Shown here in pieces: positions 1-7,374 of a stretch of 15,580 nucleotides of DNA. How positions within the stretch are numbered: the first letter of the stretch is position 1; each line of letters begins with the position of its first letter. The notes beneath the pieces were generated by a model, which did no database searches, was not told where the DNA came from, and was given only the letters and a program-made list of their open reading frames with translations. The stretch is taken from NCBI GenBank assembly GCA_029884035.1, contig JAOUIM010000031.1, positions 1 through 15,580 on the forward strand. The letters are read 5' to 3'. Both the position numbers and the translations under genes were made by a program. The stretch is from Aquincola sp. Its GTDB lineage: Bacteria; Pseudomonadota; Gammaproteobacteria; Burkholderiales; Burkholderiaceae_C.

Positions 1-2732
1 AGCGCCGACTTTCCAATGTAGGTCGTCATTGTCGATAAGGACCATGGACCCATGTTGTAGCCGAGCGCGAGCGCGAACTTGTCCTTCGCCGTACCGACCT
101 CTCCCGCGTACGGGTCCGGAGCTGACTCCGCGGCGGGTATGAGGTACGCATCGTCGATGTGCGAGTATGAAAGCCGGGTCAACAGCCGTCCGGGACCCAC
201 CTGGTCGGACCAGTTCAGGACGACGTCGTAGCCCTTCGCCTGCAAGCCGCCGCTGTTCGAGACAGCGGTATCGACACGCGAGAGCGAACCCGCGCTATTG
301 GCACCGACATTGGTGGGTCGGCGCGTGACGAATTGGCAGAAGCTGGTGTCGCCGCCGTTGTAGCACTGATCCAGTAGGAATTGGCGCGGCGTGCTTACGA
401 TCGCGTCATCGATGGTGATCTTGTAGTAGTCGAATTCCATCGACGCATTGCGCAAGAACGGAACGGTGCTCGGTGTCCAGACGAAGCCCACCGTCCAGGA
501 ATTACCGACCTCCTCCTGAACATTCGGGTTGCCGCGATCAAAACCGCTAGTGCCCTGAATGTCCGCCTGATTCAGCGTGAACACTCCACCATTGGCATTC
601 ATGTTGGCGAGAACGCCAGGCGCTGCACGACACCGGTCAGCCAGCACTCCCGTGTCTGTCAGTGAAACGCCCTCGCAGGGGTCGTTGACTTGCGGGAAAT
701 TCTGGCTCGGCGGTGAGTACAGTTCGTTGATATTGGGCGCACGGGTCGAGCGCGCCTTGGTGGCACGGACCCGGAAGTCCTTCACCGGGCTCCACTCGCC
801 GCCGAGAGTCCAACTGGAAACGCTTCCCACTGTAGAGTAGTCGGCACCGCGAAAGGCGGCATTCGCCGTCAGTTGATGAGCGAACGGTGCGTTCTTCAGC
901 AACGGCACTCGGGCTTCGACAAAGCCCTCCTTGACGTTGAACTTGCCCTCGGTTCGCGGGATCGCATTGCCGGCATTCAACCCGGCCTGTTGCAGCGGAT
1001 CAAACTCGCTGCGCGAATATTCCTCACGCCACTCGGCACCGACCGCTAGCCCCAGTGGGCCCGCAGGCAATTGCATGGGCTCGCCGCGAACGATGGCGCC
1101 GGCCTGGCGCTGCGACGTGAACGTAGAGAGCAATCCTGGTGCCGTGATGTATTTCAGCGCCTCTGGGCTCAGGCTGTCAAAACCGAAGATGTTCGCCGGC
1201 ACGCAGCCCTGCGCACGCGCTTCCGCGTCGCGGCAGATGGCCTCGGTTGTGTTTCCGTTGCCATTGATGTCGTTGACGTCCGGAATCGCCTCCATGGCAT
1301 TGCGGAAATTGAGCACGTTTACCTGGCCGCTGGAGACCTGCGATTCCTTGGTCGCGCCGTAACCAACAAAAGCCTCGTAGTCCCAGTTCTTGACCAGCGC
1401 GCCCTTGACACCGGCCATGATGCGGAAGGTATCGCGATCGGCGACGTTGCCGCGATTGCCAACTTCCGCCAAGCGACGAGTGAACGAATAGTCGCGCAAG
1501 CCGTCCCCGTTCGTATCGACCATTTCCGCAAGCAGAGCCGCCGGAATCAGCGGGTTGGCCAGGATCTGTCCGTTGACGTTGAACTCGGCAGGTCCAACGC
1601 CCGAGGCAGGATACAACCCGCCCACACTGTCGGCGGAATCTAGCGGGAACGGCTCCAGGCGAGACTTTGTCTGCGTCGACGCATAGGTTCCCTCGAAGAA
1701 CGCGCTGTGGTTCTCGCCCAGCGCAAGCTCACCGCTGGTCGAGAACAGGTAGCGCTCGGTCGGCACCGCGATCGTGCGGAATTCCTGGCGATTGAAACCG
1801 GTTGCACCGACACCATCACCCGCGGGACCATTCGTCGAGAACGGAATGATGTTGCCATTACGGTCGAACGTGCGGTTGCGCGCAAGCGTCGGCTGATTCG
1901 TCGCGCTGATCGGCAAGTTGGGGTCGTAGTTGGGATTCGCGATCCGGTAGAAGACTCGGCCTTGCGGAGCAAAGCTCGAGAAGAAGGGGGTCGTGAAATT
2001 GAACATGTCGGCCGGATCGCCCGTGAGGAACGCGGTCGAGAGGTTGTCGAGCTCGTTGCCCGCGCGGTCCTTCGCGTAGACGGCGCCCTGCTTCGAATAA
2101 CTGAAGTGGGCCATGATGTTGGAGCGCCCATCGGCTGAACTGACGCCACCCGTCAGGCTGACCTTGTTCTTCTTGTCGTCGTTCTTATTCGACTGGCCCT
2201 TCTGGGCGTCCACGATCAGGCCCTGAAAGTTGCGCTTCAGGATGATGTTGACAACGCCTGCCATTGCGTCTGAACCGTACACTGCCGAAGCACCGCCGGT
2301 GTAGATCTCGACCCGTTCGATGAAATCGGTGGGAATCGTATTCAAGTCGACCGCTGAGCTGCCGGGAATGCCCGCGACAAAGCGTCTGCCGTTGACGAGT
2401 ACCAGCGTGCGATCCGAACCCAGATCACGCAGGTCCACCGTCGCCACACCGGAGCTCGAAGTCTGGAAGTTCGAGTTCGTGCGACTGACTGCGGGCGTTC
2501 CGATCGTCGGGTTCTTGAGCAGCAACTCCTGAACGTTCGCGACACCGGACTTGGCGATGTCCTCCGCCGTCAGCACCTGAATCGGCGAGGGCGAGTCGGC
2601 GGTGATCGACTTGATGCGCGAGCCGGTAACCTCGATGCGCTGCGGCTCCTGCGCTTGGGTGGCGACGGGCACCATGAGCGCTCCGCCGAGCGCGAGCAGC
2701 ACCCCCGTGCTGATTCTTGTTCGCTTGAACAT
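1..2732 (-). CDS. TonB-dependent outer-membrane receptor, 3' end cut by window edge
   Basis: The frame is open without a stop from an ATG at 2732 to the window edge, giving 910 codons. The C-terminal part of the barrel is missing, perhaps 30-80 residues judging by usual family lengths. An AGGAGA ribosome binding site lies 4 nt before the ATG. Residues 1-27 form a signal peptide ending in ATQA, followed by a TonB-box/TGSRI segment (about 32-40). The plug domain (about 48-170) carries LVLVNGRR, IERVEI, GGASAVYGSDAMAGVVNII. The barrel shows the family signatures RSTRAPNINELY (661-672) and FDRGNPNVQEE (731-741). There are three close Cys pairs (500/510, 686/701, 790/799), probably disulfides in outside loops, and a Ca-loop-like DTNGDGLRD (406-414). 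Receptors of this family take up bulky nutrients using TonB-ExbBD energy; the substrate cannot be read from the sequence. Next to a peptide-type importer, a peptide or other oligomer is possible. Codon use is less GC-biased than in the neighbours. Confidence 0.95.
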   Translation of the reverse strand, partial: MFKRTRISTGVLLALGGALMVPVATQAQEPQRIEVTGSRIKSITADSPSPIQVLTAEDIAKSGVANVQELLLKNPTIGTPAVSRTNSNFQTSSSGVATVDLRDLGSDRTLVLVNGRRFVAGIPGSSAVDLNTIPTDFIERVEIYTGGASAVYGSDAMAGVVNIILKRNFQGLIVDAQKGQSNKNDDKKNKVSLTGGVSSADGRSNIMAHFSYSKQGAVYAKDRAGNELDNLSTAFLTGDPADMFNFTTPFFSSFAPQGRVFYRIANPNYDPNLPISATNQPTLARNRTFDRNGNIIPFSTNGPAGDGVGATGFNRQEFRTIAVPTERYLFSTSGELALGENHSAFFEGTYASTQTKSRLEPFPLDSADSVGGLYPASGVGPAEFNVNGQILANPLIPAALLAEMVDTNGDGLRDYSFTRRLAEVGNRGNVADRDTFRIMAGVKGALVKNWDYEAFVGYGATKESQVSSGQVNVLNFRNAMEAIPDVNDINGNGNTTEAICRDAEARAQGCVPANIFGFDSLSPEALKYITAPGLLSTFTSQRQAGAIVRGEPMQLPAGPLGLAVGAEWREEYSRSEFDPLQQAGLNAGNAIPRTEGKFNVKEGFVEARVPLLKNAPFAHQLTANAAFRGADYSTVGSVSSWTLGGEWSPVKDFRVRATKARSTRAPNINELYSPPSQNFPQVNDPCEGVSLTDTGVLADRCRAAPGVLANMNANGGVFTLNQADIQGTSGFDRGNPNVQEEVGNSWTVGFVWTPSTVPFLRNASMEFDYYKITIDDAIVSTPRQFLLDQCYNGGDTSFCQFVTRRPTNVGANSAGSLSRVDTAVSNSGGLQAKGYDVVLNWSDQVGPGRLLTRLSYSHIDDAYLIPAAESAPDPYAGEVGTAKDKFALALGYNMGPWSLSTMTTYIGKSA

Positions 2733-2736
2733 GGAC

Positions 2737-2742
2737 TCTCCT
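2737..2742 (-). promoter_or_regulatory. Ribosome binding site of the TonB-dependent receptor gene
   Basis: AGGAGA on the minus strand, 4 nt before the ATG at 2732. It fixes the start, and the signal peptide that follows directly agrees with it. Confidence 0.7.
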
Positions 2743-2781
2743 GGGAAAGGAAGGTTGATCGATGAACCCCTGCCGCGACAC

Positions 2782-2816
2782 AGCCGCCTTGCCGGCCTTT
2801 TGAACCGGCGGCGGCT
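2782..2816. repeat. Bulged hairpin in the receptor leader region
   Basis: On the plus strand, AGCCGCC (2782-2788), a TT bulge, GCCGG (2791-2795), a 9-nt loop, then CCGGC (2805-2809) and GGCGGCT (2810-2816). That gives 12 base pairs with a two-base bulge. Read on the plus strand it is followed by TTTT (2816-2819 counting the last stem base), so it could act as a weak terminator of antisense transcription. On the minus strand no T-tract follows, so there it would be a leader structure about 50 nt before the start codon rather than a terminator. Confidence 0.55.
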
Positions 2817-2817
2817 T

Positions 2818-2846
2818 TTCATGACGGCACGTAAACCAATTGTCAC
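2818..2846 (-). promoter_or_regulatory. Weak sigma70-like promoter candidate for the receptor gene
   Basis: On the minus strand GTGACA (2846-2841, five of six matches to TTGACA) is followed after 17 nt by CATGAA (2823-2818, three of six matches to TATAAT). The -10 match is poor, and the predicted start site would fall inside the hairpin. It is offered only because the receptor gene, 355 bp from its upstream neighbour, probably needs its own promoter. Confidence 0.2.
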
Positions 2847-3001
2847 GTTAGGGCTTTCCGCGCCCCGCCCGGGAAACTCCGGGGTGGGATCGCGGGCCAC
2901 CTCGCCCTCGGGGTGAAGGGCCACAGGGCGGCGCAGCCTGATGGGCCGGAAAGCCGCGCCAACACTGGATTTGCGACCCCGCCACCCCATATCGGCCAGG
3001 C

Positions 3002-3048
3002 CCCGAGGCGCCCTTTGAGAGGAGTGCGACAGAGCCTTGAGCCTCGGG
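3002..3048. repeat. Inverted repeat downstream of the importer operon
   Basis: CCCGAGGC (3002-3009) and GCCTCGGG (3041-3048) are perfect inverted copies separated by 31 nt, starting about 40 nt past the ATPase stop codon. One more pair is possible with a single-base bulge. No T-tract follows, so it is not a classical intrinsic terminator. It could be a 3'-end stabilising stem for the importer mRNA. Confidence 0.35.
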
Positions 3049-3087
3049 CGCCGTAACAAGGGCGTTGGCTGCCCGCAACAGTCGCTG

Positions 3088-4920
3088 TCAGGCGGCGCGA
3101 AGGCGCGGCACGGCAGCCAGCAGCGTGCGCGTGTAATCGTGCACAGGTCGATCGAGCACGTCGGCCGCCGCGCCCTGCTCGACGATGCGCCCGGCGCGCA
3201 TGACCGCCACCGCATCGGCGATGTACTCCACCACGCCGATGTTGTGCGTGATGAACAGGTAGGCCAGGCCGAGTTCGCGCTGCAACTGCTCGAGCAGGTT
3301 CAGGATCTGCGCCTGCACGCTGACATCGAGCGCCGAGGTCGGCTCGTCGCACACGATGAGCTTGGGCTGCACCGCCAGGGCGCGCGCGATCGCGATGCGC
3401 TGGCGCTGGCCGCCGCTGAACTCGTGCGGGTAGCGCTCCAATCCTTCGCGGCGCAAGCCCACTTGATCTGCCAGTTGCTCGAGCCGCTGGCGGCGGGCGG
3501 GTGCATCCATCTCGGGGCGCAGCGCAGTCAGCCCTTCCTCGAGGATCTCGAACACGCGCATGCGCGGGTTCAGCGACGCATACGGATCCTGGAAGATGAT
3601 CTGGATGTCGCGCCGTGCCGCGGTGAGTGCATCGCCATCGAGCGCGAACAGGTTCTTGCCACCGAGCAGCGCCTGGCCTTCGATCTCGGCCTGATTGCGC
3701 AGGAGCTGCACGATCGCCTTGCCGCTGGTCGTCTTGCCGCAGCCGGATTCGCCCACCAGCGCGAGGGTGCGCCCGGGCGTGATCGAGAACGACACCTCGG
3801 AGACCGCCTCGAAGTGGCCCGCAACGCGCTGCAACAGCCCCTTGCGGATCGGGAAGCGAACAGTCAGCCCCTTGACCTCGAGCAGCGATGATGCTGCGCT
3901 GCTCGCCGCGGCCGGGGCGGCCGGCAGCGGCGGCAGCGGAACGACCACCTCGGGGGACTTGTCGCTGCCCGCATAGAGCAGGCAGCGCACACTGCGCGTC
4001 GGCGAGAGCGCATCGAGCGCCGGCGCTGTGGTTGCGCAATGGGGCAGCGCACTGGCGCAGCGCGGCGCAAAACGGCAGCCGGTGAAAACCTGGGTCATGG
4101 CCGGCACCGTGCCCGCGATGGCTGCCAACGGCTCGCCACGCCGGTCCGCGTCGGGCAGCGCCCGCAGCAGCGCCTGCGCATACGGGTGCTTGGGGGCGCG
4201 GAAGAACTCGTCGGCGGTGGCCACCTCGACGATCTGCCCGGCGTACATCAACGCCACGCGCTGCGCCATGCCCGACACCACGGCCAGGTCGTGCGTGATC
4301 AGCAGCAGGCCCATGCCCTGCTCGCGCTGCAGGTCGCGCAGCAGGTCGAGGATCTGCTTCTGGATGGTGACGTCGAGCGCCGTGGTCGGCTCGTCGGCAA
4401 TCAGGAAGTCGGGCTCGGTGGCCAGCGTCATCGCGATCATCACGCGCTGCTTCTGGCCGCCGCTCATACGGAACGGATAGTCGTCGATGCGGCGTTCGGG
4501 CTCGGGAATGCCCACCCGCTGGAGCCACTCGATCGCCTTGGCGCGCGCCGCCGCGCCGCGCAGCGGTGTGTGCGTCTCGATCGCCTCGAGCAGCTGGTCG
4601 CCGACCTTCATCACCGGGTTGAGGCTGGTCGACGGCTCCTGGAAGATCATGCCGATACGGCCGCCGCGCACGGCGCGCATCTCGCGCTCGGGCAGCGCCA
4701 GCGTGTCGGCACCCTCGAGCTCGATGCGGCCGGCGGTGATGCGGCCGTTCTCGGGCAGCAGCCGCATCAACGCCAGCGCCGTCATGCTCTTGCCGCAGCC
4801 GCTCTCACCGACCAGCGCAAAGGTCTCGCCGCGCCGGATGGCCAGGCGCAGGCCGTCGATCGCGTGCACGACGCCCGATTCGGCATCGAGCGAAACCTTG
4901 AGCTCCTGGATGTCGATCAT
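3088..4920 (-). CDS. Fused double ATPase of a peptide-type ABC importer (YejF/DppD-DppF-like)
   Basis: 610 aa with two complete nucleotide-binding domains. The N-terminal half has Walker A GESGCGKS (38-45), Q-loop Q94, signature SGGQKQR (153-159), Walker B DFLIADEP (171-178) and switch H210. The C-terminal half has Walker A GESGCGKT (390-397), Q444, SGGQRQR (502-508), LIVCDEP (521-527) and H559, here followed by Asn rather than the usual Asp. After the first domain is the oligopeptide-transporter C-terminal extension with four cysteines (282, 288, 295, 313). In the Dpp/Opp family this pattern binds an Fe-S cluster. A Pro/Ala/Ser-rich linker (about 327-345) joins the halves. The ATG at 4920 is 2 nt after the permease stop and has no good ribosome binding site, which suggests coupled translation; a longer frame reading up to 5073 lies inside the permease gene and is rejected. 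The protein powers import from the cytoplasmic face. Confidence 0.95.
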   Translation of the reverse strand: MIDIQELKVSLDAESGVVHAIDGLRLAIRRGETFALVGESGCGKSMTALALMRLLPENGRITAGRIELEGADTLALPEREMRAVRGGRIGMIFQEPSTSLNPVMKVGDQLLEAIETHTPLRGAAARAKAIEWLQRVGIPEPERRIDDYPFRMSGGQKQRVMIAMTLATEPDFLIADEPTTALDVTIQKQILDLLRDLQREQGMGLLLITHDLAVVSGMAQRVALMYAGQIVEVATADEFFRAPKHPYAQALLRALPDADRRGEPLAAIAGTVPAMTQVFTGCRFAPRCASALPHCATTAPALDALSPTRSVRCLLYAGSDKSPEVVVPLPPLPAAPAAASSAASSLLEVKGLTVRFPIRKGLLQRVAGHFEAVSEVSFSITPGRTLALVGESGCGKTTSGKAIVQLLRNQAEIEGQALLGGKNLFALDGDALTAARRDIQIIFQDPYASLNPRMRVFEILEEGLTALRPEMDAPARRQRLEQLADQVGLRREGLERYPHEFSGGQRQRIAIARALAVQPKLIVCDEPTSALDVSVQAQILNLLEQLQRELGLAYLFITHNIGVVEYIADAVAVMRAGRIVEQGAAADVLDRPVHDYTRTLLAAVPRLRAA

Positions 4921-4922
4921 GG

Positions 4923-6374
4923 TCAGGGCTTTGCCGCGGCCGCAGGCTTGAGCACCCTGGGCCGGAACGTGCGCGAGCGCGGGTCGAAGGCGTCGCGCAC
5001 GCCGTCGGCGAACAGGTTGGCCGCCAGCACCAGCGTGACCATGAAGACGAATGCCGCCGTGAACGGCCACCACACCAGCGGGTCGCGACTCATCTCGTTG
5101 CGCGCCAGGTTGATCATGCCGCCGAAGCTGTTCATCGACGGATCGACGCCGACGCCCACATACGACAGCACGGCCTCGTAGAGGATCAACGAAGAGAAGT
5201 CGAGCACGGTGACGATCAGCATCAGGTGCGCGACGTTGGGGAACACGTGGCGCGTCATGACCCGCCCCGCGCCGACACCGAAGGCCTGCGCCGCCTGCAC
5301 GTACTCGAGTTCACGCAGCTTGAGCGTCTCGGCGCGCAGCAGACGGCACAGCCCCGCCCAGCCAGTGAGCCCGAGCACCGCACACAGCAGGAACAGCTTG
5401 AGGTCGGCGCGCTCCAGCCCGGTCTCGAACAGCTCCGGGTGCTTGTCGATGAAGACCTGCACCATCAGCACGCATGCGGCGATCAGGAGGATGTTCGGGA
5501 TCGACGACAGCACGGTGTAGACGTACTGGATCACCTCGTCGACCCAGCCCTTGAAGTAGCCCGCCATGATGCCGAGCACCACGGCCAGCGGCAGCGTGGC
5601 CAAGGTCGCAAGCGATCCGATCACGAAGGCGGTGCGGATGCTCTTGAGCGTCTGGTAGAGCACGTCGTTGCCGGTCACGTCGGTACCGAAGACGTGGTAC
5701 GCGCGCGCCAGCGATGCCGCTATGCCGATCGCCAGTGCGAGCACGGCCGCGGTGGCAAGGGCCACCCGCCATGGCAGCGCGATCTCGCCGCGCCAGATCG
5801 TCCCGGCAGCCGTACCGAGGCCAGACCGCTGGCGACGCGCAACCCCGGCAGCGACCGCTATGAACGCGACTGCGGCACCGAGCACGCCCCACGCCACACC
5901 CACCGCGACGAGGCGCGCGATGTCGCCTCCCCACTGCGCCGCGGGGTCCGTCAGGTGCGCGCCGCCATGCAGCAGGCGCGGCGCCACACGGCTGGGGCGG
6001 CCGCCCTGCTCCACCGTCTCCTTGGTGAAGCTCTCGTAGGCGAGCGGCCGCGAGTACGTGGTCTCGCGCGATTCGGCGAGCGACGCGAGGGCGGCGTCGA
6101 GCAGCGAGCGCGTGCGCGTGTCGTAGGCGACCACGCCGGCGGTCGTGCCGGGCGCCGGCGGCAGCTTCGAGCGGAAGTGCACGCTGTCCACGAGCGTCAC
6201 GACCAGGCAGGCGACCAGCACCACCGCCGAGGCCATCGCTGCCGGGTCTGCGAACACCTTGCGCCAAGTGCCGCGCAGGTTCGTGCGGCGAGATGCCAGC
6301 CACACATAGGCGACGAGTGCCAGTACCAACAGCCAGATCGCGGCGTCGGTCCAGAGGAGAACGAACTTGGGCAT
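4923..6374 (-). CDS. ABC importer permease, DppC/OppC/YejE type, with enlarged N-terminus
   Basis: 483 aa inner-membrane permease. The canonical core begins with the GTDVTGND motif (230-237), seen in family members as GTDxxGRD, and contains the EAA loop for ATPase contact (about 357-380, EYVQAAQAFGVGAG). The C-terminal end, NLFADGVRDAFDPR, is typical. In usual DppC/OppC proteins this motif lies some 60-100 residues from the start, after one membrane helix. Here about 225 residues precede it, with apparent helices at about 11-28, 47-64, 153-178 and 203-223 and a soluble stretch at about 65-150. The first three helices are therefore extra. The gene starts 12 nt after the yejB-like stop, with AGGGA as ribosome binding site, and ends 2 nt before the ATPase start. 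It should pair with the 6387-7370 permease to form the channel. The function of the extension is unknown. Confidence 0.93.
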   Translation of the reverse strand: MPKFVLLWTDAAIWLLVLALVAYVWLASRRTNLRGTWRKVFADPAAMASAVVLVACLVVTLVDSVHFRSKLPPAPGTTAGVVAYDTRTRSLLDAALASLAESRETTYSRPLAYESFTKETVEQGGRPSRVAPRLLHGGAHLTDPAAQWGGDIARLVAVGVAWGVLGAAVAFIAVAAGVARRQRSGLGTAAGTIWRGEIALPWRVALATAAVLALAIGIAASLARAYHVFGTDVTGNDVLYQTLKSIRTAFVIGSLATLATLPLAVVLGIMAGYFKGWVDEVIQYVYTVLSSIPNILLIAACVLMVQVFIDKHPELFETGLERADLKLFLLCAVLGLTGWAGLCRLLRAETLKLRELEYVQAAQAFGVGAGRVMTRHVFPNVAHLMLIVTVLDFSSLILYEAVLSYVGVGVDPSMNSFGGMINLARNEMSRDPLVWWPFTAAFVFMVTLVLAANLFADGVRDAFDPRSRTFRPRVLKPAAAAKP

Positions 6375-6386
6375 CGCGCAGATCCC

Positions 6387-7370
6387 TCAGGACAGCCGCA
6401 CCCGGGGATCGACCCAGGTGTAGGCGATGTCGATCAGGATGTAGCTCGCGATGTACAGCAGCGAGCCGACGAAGACCATCGTGCGCACGACAGCGAAGTC
6501 CTGCTTGGTGATCGCCTCGATGACATAGGCGCCGAGCCCCGGGATGCCGAAGAAGCTCTCGAAGACCAGGCTACCCATGAAGACGTAGGGCAGATATCCG
6601 CCGGCGCTGGTGATGATCGGGATCATCGCGTTGCGCAGCACGTGGCGGAACAACACCGCCGTCTCGGCGAGTCCCTTGGCGCGCGCGGTGCGCACATAGT
6701 CCTTGCCGATCTCCTCGAGGAACATCGCGCGGTACAGGCGCGCCTCGGTGCCCAGCCGCGACAGCGCCGACAGGATGACCGGCAGCACCAGGAAGCGCAG
6801 CAGGTCGAGCCCCCCCGTGTAGCCCGAGATCGGCACCAGCCGCAGCACGCGCGAGAACAGGTACTGGCCGACGATGATGTAGAACAGCGCCGAGATCGAG
6901 AGCATGACGACGCAGAACACCACCCCCGCAAGGTCGAGTGCGGTGTGCCGGAACATCACGAGCAGCAGCGCGAACGAGACGCTCGAGATGATCTGCAGGA
7001 TGAAGATGGGCAGCGCCAGCTGGATGCTTACCCACATGCGACGGGCGACCTCGGTGCCGATGTCGCCCGCGCTCTCGCTGTCGGCGCGGCCGAAGTCGAG
7101 CTTGAACAGCGACACCGAGCGTTCCCAGAAGATCGTGTCGGTGAGCTTGTCGCTCCCGGCCTTGGCTTCGTTCCAGTACAGCGGCTTGTCGTAGCCGCGC
7201 TCGACCTTCCACTTGGCGATCAGCTCGGGCGTCACTCGCTTGCCGCCGATGTTCAGCCGCGCCATGTCATCGGGCGTGTTGACCGTGAAGAACAGGAAGA
7301 ACGTCGCCAGGTTGACGCCGATCAGGATCAATACGCCATACAGGCTGCGGCGAACGATGTAGTTGATCAT
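6387..7370 (-). CDS. ABC importer permease, DppB/OppB/YejB type
   Basis: 327 aa, near the usual length for the family. It starts with the typical membrane segment MINYIVRRSLYGVLILIGVN (helix about 8-30), then a periplasmic loop (about 31-110) with the common LFKLDFGRA segment. Further helices lie at about 114-139, 146-172, 190-206, 253-272 and 295-318. The EAA loop is at about 219-248 (EEIGKDYVRTARAKGL), and the protein ends in the family's YTWVDPRVRL. The ATG at 7370 lies 4 nt after the binding-protein stop without a clear ribosome binding site, so translation is probably coupled. The gene is the second of four in the importer operon. Confidence 0.95.
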   Translation of the reverse strand: MINYIVRRSLYGVLILIGVNLATFFLFFTVNTPDDMARLNIGGKRVTPELIAKWKVERGYDKPLYWNEAKAGSDKLTDTIFWERSVSLFKLDFGRADSESAGDIGTEVARRMWVSIQLALPIFILQIISSVSFALLLVMFRHTALDLAGVVFCVVMLSISALFYIIVGQYLFSRVLRLVPISGYTGGLDLLRFLVLPVILSALSRLGTEARLYRAMFLEEIGKDYVRTARAKGLAETAVLFRHVLRNAMIPIITSAGGYLPYVFMGSLVFESFFGIPGLGAYVIEAITKQDFAVVRTMVFVGSLLYIASYILIDIAYTWVDPRVRLS

Positions 7371-7374
7371 CGGG

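Larger units (their letters stand above)
2733..3087. other. 355-bp intergenic region upstream of the receptor gene
   Basis: No convincing gene is present; the frames that cross it are shadows with no supported start or domain. It holds the ribosome binding site of the receptor gene, a strong bulged hairpin (2782-2816), a weak promoter candidate (2818-2846) and an 8-bp inverted repeat (3002-3009 with 3041-3048) shortly after the ATPase stop codon. The middle (about 2850-3000) is very GC-rich with short self-complementary stretches. No T-rich intrinsic terminator for the importer operon is visible, so transcription may stop by Rho or run on into the receptor gene. Confidence 0.6.

Noticed and set aside
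2843..4528. Minus-strand frame of 561 codons overlapping the ATPase
   Set aside because: It is an out-of-frame copy of the ATPase region, Ala/Arg/Gly-rich, without motifs; the ATPase frame carries all Walker and signature motifs.
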